64,000 nt of DNA. Origin: Bacteroidales bacterium UBA5382. GTDB lineage: Bacteria > Bacteroidota > Bacteroidia > Bacteroidales > Dysgonomonadaceae. Below, piece after piece: positions 45,415 to 54,330 of the stretch; position 1 is the first letter of the stretch; each line of letters opens with the position of its first letter. The DNA lies in the NCBI GenBank assembly GCA_002409745.1, contig DHOU01000001.1:1-64000 (forward strand), written 5' to 3'. The position numbers and the translations under genes are program-made. The notes below the pieces were generated by a model. That model saw only the letters and a list, made by a program, of their open reading frames with translations, was not told the DNA's origin and made no database searches.

Positions 45415-46059
45415 ATGAAAAAGTGTGTCCACTCATTGATATTTATTTGTTGGTTGCTTTTCGCCATGGCGGCAAAAGCGCAGCAATACTATGCGGCGAA
45501 CATCTATTCGGAGTCCGGAGCATCGGGCAATTCCGTGTACATGATGCCCAACGTGTTTCCGGCCGAATTGATCGACGGCGATACGGTGGCTTGCATGTAT
45601 CTGCATGATTTTGTTAAATATTCTCCGGTTCATTTCCGTAATAATAAGGAGCAGGTAAAATACACCAAGCTGATGCGCGATGTGAAAAAAACCCTTCCTT
45701 ATGCCAAAGAGATTGCCGGTATTATTATTGAGACTTATGAGTATATGGAAACGCTTCCCGATGATAAGGCGCGTCAGAAGCATCTTGAGGCAATGGAAAA
45801 ACACTTATTCGAGGTGTATATGCCTAAAATGAAAAAATTGACCCGTTCTCAAGGACAGTTGCTGATGAAGTTAGTCGATCGGGAAACGCATTCTTCTTCC
45901 TATCATATTATCGATGCGTTTATGGGGAGCGCCAAAGCCTGGTCTTACAATTTATTTGCGAGCCTCTTTGGAAATAGCCTCAAAGAGAGGTATGATCCTT
46001 ACGGCAATGATCGGATGACGGAGAGGGCCTGTGTATTGGCCGAGCAAGGGGTCATTTGA
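45415..46059 (+). CDS. DUF4294 protein
   Basis: 214 aa with a signal peptide (cleavage near MAAKAQ). The domain starts with AELIDGDTVACMYLHDFV and continues with YTKLMRDVKKTLPYAKEIAGIIIETYEYMETLPDDKARQKHL and MPKMKKLTRSQGQLLMKLVDRETHSSSYHIIDAFMGSAKAW, the DUF4294 pattern of Bacteroidota, function unknown. Mostly helical. The start codon lies unusually near its -7 element. It has 151 bases to the SulP gene, which has its own promoter. Confidence 0.85.
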   Translation: MKKCVHSLIFICWLLFAMAAKAQQYYAANIYSESGASGNSVYMMPNVFPAELIDGDTVACMYLHDFVKYSPVHFRNNKEQVKYTKLMRDVKKTLPYAKEIAGIIIETYEYMETLPDDKARQKHLEAMEKHLFEVYMPKMKKLTRSQGQLLMKLVDRETHSSSYHIIDAFMGSAKAWSYNLFASLFGNSLKERYDPYGNDRMTERACVLAEQGVI

Positions 46060-46156
46060 TAAGTGTCCCGTCTACCGGTTAAACAAAATCATATCATTCG
46101 GAAAATTCAAAACAGTTTCTTAATTGCTCTTATTCTGGATGAGGGGAAAGGATATA

Positions 46157-46188
46157 TTTTTTTCTTCGTTAAATTAGTCGTACTTTTG
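46157..46188 (+). promoter_or_regulatory. Promoter of the SulP gene
   Basis: -33 TTTT (46157-46160), 20-bp spacer, -7 TACTTTTG (46181-46188). The leader is about 16 nt. Confidence 0.5.
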
Positions 46189-46210
46189 CGCTTCTTTTTT
46201 GAAGTGATTA

Positions 46211-47920
46211 ATGAGAATAAAATTTTTAAAGGATTTTCAACCCGCACTTTTCGTTTCCCTTAAGACGTATAATAAAGAAAAATTCTTGTCGGATCTGATG
46301 TCCGGCTTGATTGTGGGTATTGTGGCTCTTCCTTTAGCCATAGCATTCGGTATTTCTTCGGGAGTGGCTCCCGAAAAAGGGATTGTGACGGCGATTATAG
46401 CCGGCTTTCTAATCTCGCTTTTGGGCGGGAGTAACTTCCAGATCGGAGGCCCTACCGGGGCTTTCATCGTCATTGTGTACGGGATCGTCGAGAAGTTCGG
46501 CGTTTCCGGGCTTGCCATCGCTACGGTTTTGGCGGGGATCATGTTGTTGGCGATGGGTTTTATGAAACTCGGGACGGTGATTAAGTTCATTCCGTATCCG
46601 ATTGTCGTCGGATTTACAAGCGGCATCGCCCTGACTATTTTCTCTACTCAAATCAAAGATATCTTCGGGCTAAGCATCGATCGTGTTCCTTCCGATTTTA
46701 TCAGTAAGTGGCAAGTCTATCTCTCCAATTTTCATACGATTAACGGGTGGGCGGCGGCCATCGGCATTATCAGCGTTGTTCTCATCTTCTTAACCCCCAA
46801 GATGACGCGGAGAATTCCGGGATCGTTGGTCGCGATTGTCGTCATGACGGTCGTGGTGTATTTTATGAGAACGCAATGGGGAATCGAGGGGATCGAAACA
46901 ATCGGTGATCGGTTTAATATTGATAACCATCTTCCCGCGGCTGAGCCTATCGGGTTTAACTTGGAAAGTATCCGCCTTCTTTTTCCTTCGGCCTTTCCCA
47001 TTGCCATGCTGGGGGCGATAGAGTCCTTATTGTCTGCCATGGTCGCCGATGGCGCGACGGGCGACAGGCATAACTCCAATATGGAGTTGGTGGCGCAAGG
47101 GGTGGCGAATATCGTCACGCCTTTCTTCGGCGGGATACCCGCTACCGGAGCGATTGCCCGCACCATGACCAATATCAATAACGGGGGTAAAACACCTGTC
47201 GCGGGAATCATTCATGCCGTGGTATTATTGCTGATATTGCTGTTCTTGGGCGATCTGACGCGCCATATTCCGATGGCTTGCCTGGCCGGGGTGTTGGTCG
47301 TGGTCGCTTATAATATGAGTGAATGGCGGATTTTCGTATCGCTTACCAAACAGTCCTACTCCACATTGGCGATTTTATTGACGACCTTTATCCTGACCGT
47401 TGTGTTCGATTTGACCATTGCCATCGAGGTCGGGCTTTTACTGGCCGTGTTTGCTTTCTTGAAGCGCATGTCGGAAAGTACGCAGATCTCTGTGACGACG
47501 GGTAAGGTCGACATGTCGAAAGAACTGGAGTCGCATTCCGATCATTATGAAGACGAAGTGCTCACATTGCCCAAAGGGGTGGAAGTGTATGAAATCAACG
47601 GGCCGTTTTTCTTCGGAGTGGCGAACAAGTTCGATGAATTGATGCGGGAGATAGCCAATAAACCGAATATCCGCATCATCCGGATGAGGAAAGTTCCTTT
47701 TATCGATTCTACCGGATTAAACAATCTGGAAACGTTTTGTAAAAACTCGAGAAAGGAAAAAATTACGGTCATTTTATCGGGTGTGAATGATTATGTGCGT
47801 ACAAAATTGCATAAATCCGATATTCCGGTCATTATCGGTGAAGAAAATATTTGTTCGAACATTCATTTGGCGGTACAGCGTGCAAATGAATTAACGGAGC
47901 AAGCCAAGCAGGATGCCTGA
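46211..47920 (+). CDS. SulP-family anion transporter with STAS domain
   Basis: 569 aa. SLC26/SulP permease: about 12-14 membrane segments in residues 25-425 (LMSGLIVGIVALPLAIAFGI, GGPTGAFIVIVYGI), with the signature FGGIPATGAIARTMTNINNGGKTPVAGIIHA, and a C-terminal STAS domain (about 445-560, GVEVYEINGPFFFGVANKFDEL, MRKVPFIDSTGLNNLETF). Such proteins carry sulfate, bicarbonate or organic acids; the substrate cannot be told from sequence. Own promoter. Confidence 0.92.
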   Translation: MRIKFLKDFQPALFVSLKTYNKEKFLSDLMSGLIVGIVALPLAIAFGISSGVAPEKGIVTAIIAGFLISLLGGSNFQIGGPTGAFIVIVYGIVEKFGVSGLAIATVLAGIMLLAMGFMKLGTVIKFIPYPIVVGFTSGIALTIFSTQIKDIFGLSIDRVPSDFISKWQVYLSNFHTINGWAAAIGIISVVLIFLTPKMTRRIPGSLVAIVVMTVVVYFMRTQWGIEGIETIGDRFNIDNHLPAAEPIGFNLESIRLLFPSAFPIAMLGAIESLLSAMVADGATGDRHNSNMELVAQGVANIVTPFFGGIPATGAIARTMTNINNGGKTPVAGIIHAVVLLLILLFLGDLTRHIPMACLAGVLVVVAYNMSEWRIFVSLTKQSYSTLAILLTTFILTVVFDLTIAIEVGLLLAVFAFLKRMSESTQISVTTGKVDMSKELESHSDHYEDEVLTLPKGVEVYEINGPFFFGVANKFDELMREIANKPNIRIIRMRKVPFIDSTGLNNLETFCKNSRKEKITVILSGVNDYVRTKLHKSDIPVIIGEENICSNIHLAVQRANELTEQAKQDA

Positions 47921-47986
47921 GTTCCGGATGAAGTTGCAGGATTGCCGATTTTTACGTAAGTTCGTGCTCTGAAATAGATAGGAAAA

Positions 47987-49822
47987 ATGAATAAGCGGCC
48001 TTTGCAACTTACCGACTGGCTCCCTACGACGAAAAAGGAAGTCGAACTCCGAGGATGGGATTATCTGGATGTGATCCTATTCTCGGGAGATGCCTATATC
48101 GACCACCCCTCGTTCGGAACGGCGGTCATCGGGCGCTTGTTGGAGCGGTTAGGGCTTCGTGTGGCGATTGTTTCACAGCCCAACTGGCGTGACGATTTGC
48201 GTGATTTCAAGAAGCTGGGTACGCCCCGGATGTTTTTTGCCGTCACCGCCGGTGTGATGGATTCGATGATCAATCATTACACCGCCAATAAACGCCGTCG
48301 TTCCGATGATGCGTATACGCCCGACGGACGCAGCGATATGCGTCCCGACCGGGCGATGACCGTTTATTGCCGCATTTTAAAGGATCTGTATCCGCAGATT
48401 CCCGTACTGATTGGCGGAGTGGAGGCTTCTCTGAGGCGCGTTACCCATTACGATTATTGGGATGACCGGCTTTTTAAAACCATTCTCGCCGATACGCACG
48501 CCGACTTGTTGATTTACGGGATGGGCGAACAACCGCTTCATCGATTGGTGGAGGAAATGCAGAAGGGTAAATCGATGCGTGAATTGCAGGATATTCCTCA
48601 AACCGCTTTTTTGACCGCACCTCAACAAATTCCGGCGAGCATCTTTCAAGAAGATATCCGCCTTTTTTCGCATGAGGAGTGCCTGGATGATAAACTGAAG
48701 CAAGCGAAAAACTTCCGAATCGTAGAAGAACAATCGAACCGCTTGCATGCGGCGCGGCTTTTGCAGAATGTAGACGATCAGACGTTGGTGGTCAATCCTC
48801 CGTTCCCTCCCATGACGGAAACGGAGATCGATTCCTCGTTCGATTTGCCTTATACGCGTTTACCGCATCCGAAGTACAAGGATAAACATATTCCCGCCTA
48901 CGAAATGATTAAGTTTTCGGTTACCTTGCATCGGGGGTGTTTCGGCGGATGCGCGTTTTGTACGATTTCGGCTCATCAGGGCAAGTTTATATCGTCGCGA
49001 TCGAAAGACTCTATCCTCAAGGAGGTGGAAAAGATTACGGAGATGCCCGACTTTAAGGGCTATATCAGTGATTTGGGAGGCCCCTCGGCCAATATGTACC
49101 GCATGGCAGGCAAAGAAACCTCGCTTTGTGAGAAATGTAAGAGGCCTTCGTGTATCTTTCCGAAGATTTGTCCGAACCTGAATACCGATCACGCACCGTT
49201 GCTGGATATCTATCGTTCGGTCGACGCTTTGCCGGGAGTGAAAAAATCTTTCATCGGAAGCGGAATCCGCTACGATATGTTATTGCATACGAGCAACGAT
49301 CCGAAGATTGACCAATCGGCCCGGGAGTATATGCACGAGTTGATTGTCCATCATGTGTCGGGAAGATTAAAGGTGGCGCCCGAACATACTTCGGACGAAA
49401 CGCTGAACGTGATGAGAAAACCTTCGTTTCATCAATTTTATCAATTCAAGCGGATTTTTGATGAAGAAAATAAGCAACACGGACTCAATCAACAACTAAT
49501 CCCTTATTTTATATCTTCTCATCCCGGTTGTACCGATGAGGATATGGCCGACTTGGCCGCCATCACAAAAAATCTTGATTTCCGGTTGGAGCAAGTGCAG
49601 GATTTTACGCCTTCGCCCATGACCTTAGCTACTGAAATCTATTATACCGGCTACCATCCGTACACTCTTAAGCCGATGTACACCGCCAAAACAAAGGAAC
49701 AGAAAAATGCGCAACGCCAATTTTTCTTTTGGTATGAAAAACGGAATAAAACTTCTATTATACAGAAATTAAAAAGGATACATCGACCGGATCTCATTGC
49801 GAAACTTTACCCGAATGGTTAA
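47987..49822 (+). CDS. YgiQ-family radical SAM protein
   Basis: 611 aa. N-terminal YgiQ domain (LRGWDYLDVILFSGDAYIDHPSFGTAVIGRLLERLGLRVAIVSQP) with DVMDSMINHYTANKRRRSDDAYTPDGRSDMRPDRA, then the radical SAM core with CxxxCxxC in RGCFGGCAFCTISAHQGK (about 320-328), plus a conserved Cys cluster CEKCKRPSCIFPKICPN. It probably binds a [4Fe-4S] cluster for SAM cleavage. Function in the cell unknown. Length is that of the short YgiQ type. AGGAAAA before the ATG is a likely ribosome-binding site. Confidence 0.9.
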   Translation: MNKRPLQLTDWLPTTKKEVELRGWDYLDVILFSGDAYIDHPSFGTAVIGRLLERLGLRVAIVSQPNWRDDLRDFKKLGTPRMFFAVTAGVMDSMINHYTANKRRRSDDAYTPDGRSDMRPDRAMTVYCRILKDLYPQIPVLIGGVEASLRRVTHYDYWDDRLFKTILADTHADLLIYGMGEQPLHRLVEEMQKGKSMRELQDIPQTAFLTAPQQIPASIFQEDIRLFSHEECLDDKLKQAKNFRIVEEQSNRLHAARLLQNVDDQTLVVNPPFPPMTETEIDSSFDLPYTRLPHPKYKDKHIPAYEMIKFSVTLHRGCFGGCAFCTISAHQGKFISSRSKDSILKEVEKITEMPDFKGYISDLGGPSANMYRMAGKETSLCEKCKRPSCIFPKICPNLNTDHAPLLDIYRSVDALPGVKKSFIGSGIRYDMLLHTSNDPKIDQSAREYMHELIVHHVSGRLKVAPEHTSDETLNVMRKPSFHQFYQFKRIFDEENKQHGLNQQLIPYFISSHPGCTDEDMADLAAITKNLDFRLEQVQDFTPSPMTLATEIYYTGYHPYTLKPMYTAKTKEQKNAQRQFFFWYEKRNKTSIIQKLKRIHRPDLIAKLYPNG

Positions 49823-49927
49823 TTAGGGTTAAATTATCCGTTTTGTCTGTCTTTTGTGCAGCGTTTTTTTCGACTTTTCATCTATTAGATAAAAGCAATC
49901 ATTTATTCAATATAATTATTGGGATCT

Positions 49928-50671
49928 ATGAAGAAAGCGTATGTCGTAATAGGAATTTGTTTGGCCGCATTGTTGGCTTACTTTTCTTCGTGTGATGATA
50001 ACAGTAAATATTCGTTGGGAGATTTTGTGGTAAGTATCGCAACGGTCGAGCCAACCGGTGCAAATGGGTATCACATCGTTCTGGATAATGGGAAACGGTT
50101 GCTTCCCGTTCATTCCGACATCCGTTATATGCCGGGGAGCGAACAGCGGGTAGTGGTGAATTATACGATTTTGTCGGATGCGAAAGACGGATATGATTAT
50201 TATGTGAAAATAAATGATATTTGGAACATCCTTACCAAGCAAGTGATTGAGTTAAATGAGGAAAATGCCGACAGTATCGGAAATGATCCTATACAAATAC
50301 ATGATATATGGGTTGGAGGTGACTACCTGAATGTCGACTTTTTCTTTAATTACGGCAAAGGCGAGAAACCCCATGCGGTCAATATGGTAAAGAATACCCT
50401 CTCTTCCGAAGCCACCTTGAATGGAGTCGACCTGGAGTTCAGGCATAATGCCTATAATAGCGCCAGCTCCAAATTGTACAGAGGCTTTGTCAGTTTCAAC
50501 TTGAAACCGTTGCAACGGACTGATGTCGATTCGGTTGTTATTTCGGTAAAAGTGAAGGATTGGGCGGAAGAAAAAAATTACGAGGTGGTATACCGGTATA
50601 ATCAAGCGGCATTGGCGAATATGTCGGATAATGCTTCCATACCGGTCATCACATCGGATGAATACTATTAA
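49928..50671 (+). CDS. NigD-like lipoprotein
   Basis: 247 aa from the ATG at 49928. Lipoprotein signal (hydrophobic run, lipobox FSSC). The N-terminal beta domain begins with YSLGDFVVSIATVEPTGANGYHIVLDNGKRLLPVH; the C-terminal one has VGGDYLNVDFFFNYG and FVSFNLKPLQRTDVDSVVISVKVKDW. This is the NigD-like two-domain arrangement of Bacteroidales; NigD was named from a bacteriocin-associated locus but its role is unknown. Single gene followed by a strong terminator. Confidence 0.88.
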   Translation: MKKAYVVIGICLAALLAYFSSCDDNSKYSLGDFVVSIATVEPTGANGYHIVLDNGKRLLPVHSDIRYMPGSEQRVVVNYTILSDAKDGYDYYVKINDIWNILTKQVIELNEENADSIGNDPIQIHDIWVGGDYLNVDFFFNYGKGEKPHAVNMVKNTLSSEATLNGVDLEFRHNAYNSASSKLYRGFVSFNLKPLQRTDVDSVVISVKVKDWAEEKNYEVVYRYNQAALANMSDNASIPVITSDEYY

Positions 50672-50733
50672 TAAATTGAAAAAACTTACTTTGAATTAGT
50701 TCTATTTCTTATATGACTTTTTGATTTTCCAAG

Positions 50734-50775
50734 AACCGGATAAACCCTGTGAAGAGTGTATCCGGTTATTTTTTT
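50734..50775 (+). terminator. Terminator between the NigD-like gene and trpA
   Basis: AACCGGATA (50734-50742) and TATCCGGTT (50759-50767) form a perfect 9-bp stem, followed by ATTTTTTT. It lies between convergent 3' ends. Confidence 0.85.
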
Positions 50776-50777
50776 GT

Positions 50778-51548
50778 CTACTTCAATGCTTCGATTAGCT
50801 TTTCAGCCGCCCTGTCGGGGGCGTTTCCGTTTTCCAATAAGCGGACGAACTTGCTTCCGATGATGGCGCCGGAGGAATACCGGCAAGCGGCGTCGAAAGT
50901 CGTTTTGTTGGAAATGCCGAAGCCGGTCAGCCGCGGATGACGTAATCGCATCGCATTCACCCGGCGGAAATAAGCGAGGGTCGCATCGTCGAACGTGTCT
51001 TTCACGCCCGTCACCGAAGCCGACGATACCATGTAAATAAACCCTCCGGTATGTTCGTCAATGAGCCGGATGCGTTCTTCCGAGGTTTCGGGAGTAATGA
51101 GCATGATGGTCTGCAATCCGTATTTCTCTGCGACGGGTTTGTACGATTCGCGATATTCGGCGAAAGGCAAGTCGGGAATAATGAGTCCGTCGATACCGCA
51201 TTGTGCCGCATCGCGGCAAAAGTTATCGAAGCCATATTGCATGATAGGGTTCAGGTAACCCATTAAAATCAACGGAATATGCACCTTCTTGCGGATTCCG
51301 GATAGTTGCCCGAACAAATGTTTCACGCTCATGCCGTTTTTCAACGCCTCTGCGCTCGATTGCTGAATGACCGGCCCGTCGGCCATCGGATCGCTGAAAG
51401 GAATGCCGATTTCAAGCATATCGACGCCGTGTTGTTGTAAGGCCCGGATGATTTCGGTCGTGTCATGAAGATGTGGGTAGCCGGCCGTAAAGTAAACCGA
51501 CAGGATTCCGCTATTCTTTTCGTTGAATAATTGATCGATTCTGTTCAT
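50778..51548 (-). CDS. trpA: Tryptophan synthase alpha chain
   Basis: 256 aa from the ATG at 51548 (MNRIDQLFNEKNSGILSVYF); the long upstream frame only shadows trpF. TIM barrel that splits indole-3-glycerol phosphate to indole. Catalytic Glu in LEIGIPFSDPMADGP, Asp near PLILMGYLNPIMQYGFDNF, DGLIIPDLPFAEY, the flexible loop SSASVTGVKDTF and FGISNKTT. It overlaps the trpF stop by 4 bases (ATGA). Last gene of the trp operon. Confidence 0.96.
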   Translation of the reverse strand: MNRIDQLFNEKNSGILSVYFTAGYPHLHDTTEIIRALQQHGVDMLEIGIPFSDPMADGPVIQQSSAEALKNGMSVKHLFGQLSGIRKKVHIPLILMGYLNPIMQYGFDNFCRDAAQCGIDGLIIPDLPFAEYRESYKPVAEKYGLQTIMLITPETSEERIRLIDEHTGGFIYMVSSASVTGVKDTFDDATLAYFRRVNAMRLRHPRLTGFGISNKTTFDAACRYSSGAIIGSKFVRLLENGNAPDRAAEKLIEALK

Positions 51549-52171
51549 TTTCTGATTTCTTGAATAAAGTGTTGTAGTAATTCGATGTCTTTGAGTCCCG
51601 GCCGTGTTTCGAAACGGCTGTTGAGGTCGATACCCACGCATGCCGGATGATGGAATTCGCGGATGCGGGATAGATCTGTCGGGGAAATTCCTCCGCTGAG
51701 TAAAAAAGGAGTATTGCCTGAATACGAATGAAGGGTTTCCCACTGAAAGGACTGTCCCGATCCGCCATACGCTGCGGTATAGGTATCGAACAGGAAATAG
51801 TCGCAACTGTTGTCGTAGCGTTTCACCAGGCCTGCGGGAAAGGAGGCGTCTTCACGCGAGACGGAAAAAGCTTTTATCACCTTAAAGCCGTCGCCGCGAA
51901 GAGAACGGCAATCGTCGGGCGTTTCATCGCCATGAAGTTGAAGGATGTCGATACTGTTTCGCCGGGCTGTTTCGCGCAACGTGGCAGGCTCTTCGTTGAC
52001 GAAAACGCCTACGCGTTTGGCCTTCGCGGGAAGGGGAGGCACGAACTTGCCGGCATATCGCGGCGAGGAAGGATAAAAAATAAATCCGATCCAATCCACG
52101 TCCAGTTCGTCTATAGCCCGGATGTTTTCCGCATCGCGCATGCCGCATACTTTAATGATTTGTGGTTTCAT
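51545..52171 (-). CDS. trpF: Phosphoribosylanthranilate isomerase
   Basis: 208 aa. Amadori isomerase of the trp pathway. Visible: IIKVCGMRDAENI (catalytic Cys), DWIGFIFYPSSPRYAG, LLQLHGDETPD, FLFDTYTAAYGGSGQSFQWETL (catalytic Asp), LSGGISPTDLSRI and GIDLNSRFETRPGLKD. It overlaps both trpC and trpA by 4 bases, which suggests translational coupling. Confidence 0.95.
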   Translation of the reverse strand: MKPQIIKVCGMRDAENIRAIDELDVDWIGFIFYPSSPRYAGKFVPPLPAKAKRVGVFVNEEPATLRETARRNSIDILQLHGDETPDDCRSLRGDGFKVIKAFSVSREDASFPAGLVKRYDNSCDYFLFDTYTAAYGGSGQSFQWETLHSYSGNTPFLLSGGISPTDLSRIREFHHPACVGIDLNSRFETRPGLKDIELLQHFIQEIRK

Positions 52172-52956
52172 GACGGGATGCTTTTCATAAAACGACCCAA
52201 TGAAGCGCCCGGATCGTCTTCTTTCATAAACCTTTCACCGATAAGGAATCCCTTATAGCCGGCATCGCGTAATTCTTTGACCGTGGCCGGCGAAGAAATG
52301 CCGCTTTCGGAAACCCAAACCGCGTCCGAAGGTAACCGCCGGGTCATGTCGAATGATTTACGCACGTCGGTGTGAAACGATCCGAGATTCCGGTTATTGA
52401 TTCCGATAAGCGTGTTGAGCGGGGTGATATACGCTATTTCACGCTCGTCGTGCAACTCCAACAATACCTCCAATTCGAGATCGCGTGCGACTTCGGTCAG
52501 TTTTTTGCATCGGGTGGGAGAGAGCGCCGAGGCAATGAGTAAGACGGCATGGGCGCCCGACAACTTCGCTTCATAGAGTTGATATTCATCTATAATGAAG
52601 TCTTTGCGAAGGATGGGAATGGATATCGCCTGTGCCGCTGCGTGGAGATCTTGCCGCGTACCTCCGAAAAACTTCTCGTCGGTGAGCACCGACAGGGCGC
52701 TCGCCCCGTTGTCCTGATAACCTTTGGCAATCGTTACCGCATCGGCCGTTTGCCTTATCCAGCCCTTGCTGGGCGAGCGGCGTTTGAATTCCGAAATAAT
52801 TCCCGTCGGGGAACTCACCAGGGTCTCTTTCAATGATTTCACTTCAAAGGTCCCTTCTTCTACGGAACGAACGAGGGACGACAGCGGGCGGGCTTTTTTA
52901 GCCTGCTCCACCTCCACTTTTTTGTGGGCGATAATATCGTTTAAAATATCTTTCAT
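52168..52956 (-). CDS. trpC: Indole-3-glycerol-phosphate synthase
   Basis: 262 aa, monofunctional (not fused to trpF). Visible: DILNDIIAHKKVEVEQAKK, IISEFKRRSPSKGWI, LSVLTDEKFFGGTRQDL, ILRKDFIIDEYQLYEAKLSGAHAVLLIAS, LLELHDEREI, IGINNRNLGSFHTD and VSESGISSPATV. Closes the indole ring. The upstream 221-bp gap to trpD holds a word tract. Confidence 0.96.
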   Translation of the reverse strand: MKDILNDIIAHKKVEVEQAKKARPLSSLVRSVEEGTFEVKSLKETLVSSPTGIISEFKRRSPSKGWIRQTADAVTIAKGYQDNGASALSVLTDEKFFGGTRQDLHAAAQAISIPILRKDFIIDEYQLYEAKLSGAHAVLLIASALSPTRCKKLTEVARDLELEVLLELHDEREIAYITPLNTLIGINNRNLGSFHTDVRKSFDMTRRLPSDAVWVSESGISSPATVKELRDAGYKGFLIGERFMKEDDPGASLGRFMKSIPS

Positions 52957-53011
52957 ATAACGAATGGTAGTTTACAGTTTATAGTTGTTACACGGAGAAA
53001 TCTTTTTTTTG

Positions 53012-53150
53012 GGTCTCCAGTCACCGGTCTCCAGTCACCAGTCACCAGTCACCAGTCACCGGTCTAATGTCTAATGTCGGCAGCTATCAGCTAATATGCT
53101 AATTTGCTAATATGCTAATTTGCTAACTAATTCATCATTTATCCTTTTCA
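53012..53150 (-). repeat. 7/8-bp word tract between trpD and trpC
   Basis: Plus strand: GTCTCCA, GTCACCG, GTCACCA words (four GTCACCA-type in series), GTCTAAT words, then 8-bp words GCTAATAT/GCTAATTT alternating. On the coding strand the order ATGA-, TTAGCAAA-, GACATTA-, GACTGGT- is the same as in the efflux operon. Confidence 0.9.
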
Positions 53151-53177
53151 TCTGTCAGACAAATTATCGTTTACAGT

Positions 53178-54176
53178 TTACGGCCTATTGAGTTCGATAA
53201 ATTTTTTAAATGTTTTCAAGGCCTTTTTGCCATATAGCGAATCGCGGGCGGTTTCCAGACAATCCTCTATCGATCGGTCGGGAACAATGGTTTGAATGGC
53301 GAAAGCCGAATTAGCCAATACCACATTCAGTTGCGCTTCCGTGGCTTCGCATTCAAGCACCTTGTTGAACAACCGCGCCGCCTCTTCGGGCGTATCGCCT
53401 CCGTACAATTCCTTCTGTTTGTTTTCGCGAAAACCCAAATCCTCCGGGCGGAAAAGCTGTTCCCCCTTATTCGATACGACCTTAAACCGCCCGGTAAGGG
53501 AGATCTCATCATATCCGTCAAGACTGTGAACCACACAATATCTCTTCTTGCTTTCCTGATAGATATAGCTGTACAGGCGCATCATCGAAAGGTCGTATAC
53601 TCCCAGTAACTGGTATTCGGGCTGTACGGGATTGACTAACGGGCCCAGTACATTAAAGAAGCTGCGCACGCCGAGGTTGCGGCGTACTCCGGCCACTTCT
53701 TTCAAAGCGGGACTGAACAGCGGGGCATGCAAATACGCCATTCCGCACGCTTCGATGCTCTTGCGCAGGGCATCTATATCGGTGGTGAACTTCACCCCTT
53801 GCAATTCCATCACGTTGCTTGCCCCGCTGACAGACGTCGAGCCGTAGTTGCCGTGTTTTACCACCGGATACCCCGCGCCCGCTACTACAAAGCAAGACAG
53901 CGTGGATATATTGAAGGTGTTCTTCCCGTCGCCTCCTGTGCCGACGATATCGATGGGTCGGTATTCCGAAAGGTCGGTGGGCACGCGCATATCGAGCAGC
54001 GCATCGCGGAAGCCCATGATTTCTTCTACCGAAATACGGCGCATCAGGAAGCACGTGATCAAGGCGGATACCTGCGCTTCGGGAATCGTGCCCTGCACAA
54101 TTTGGAAAAGAATGTCTTTCGCTTCTTCTCGCGAAAGATAGTGATAGTCGAATAGTTTATAAAGTATTTCTTTCAT
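53178..54176 (-). CDS. trpD: Anthranilate phosphoribosyltransferase
   Basis: 332 aa. Visible: helical N-domain LLYKLFDYHYLSREEAKDIL, DIVGTGGDGKNTFNISTLSCFV, KHGNYGSTSVSGASNVMELQGV, MAYLHAPLFSPALKEVAGVRRNLGVRSFFNVLGPLVNP and VVHSLDGYDEISLT. Joins anthranilate to PRPP. Not fused to trpG. Confidence 0.96.
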   Translation of the reverse strand: MKEILYKLFDYHYLSREEAKDILFQIVQGTIPEAQVSALITCFLMRRISVEEIMGFRDALLDMRVPTDLSEYRPIDIVGTGGDGKNTFNISTLSCFVVAGAGYPVVKHGNYGSTSVSGASNVMELQGVKFTTDIDALRKSIEACGMAYLHAPLFSPALKEVAGVRRNLGVRSFFNVLGPLVNPVQPEYQLLGVYDLSMMRLYSYIYQESKKRYCVVHSLDGYDEISLTGRFKVVSNKGEQLFRPEDLGFRENKQKELYGGDTPEEAARLFNKVLECEATEAQLNVVLANSAFAIQTIVPDRSIEDCLETARDSLYGKKALKTFKKFIELNRP

Positions 54177-54204
54177 ATAATTATTAGGAGTTTACAGTAC
54201 AGTT

Positions 54205-54330
54205 GAAAGTTGTCGGTCATCAGCTAATTTGCTAATTTGCTAATTAACTCATAGCTGATAGCTCATAGCTCATAGTTCATAGTTCATAGTTCATAGTTCA
54301 TAGTTCATAGTTCATAACTCATAGCTCATC
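54205..54330 (-). repeat. 7/8-bp word tract between trpG and trpD
   Basis: Plus strand: GCTAATTT words, CATAGCT, then six CATAGTT words in exact 7-bp register. The first words on the coding strand encode the last residues of TrpG (SYEL) and its TGA. Confidence 0.9.
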
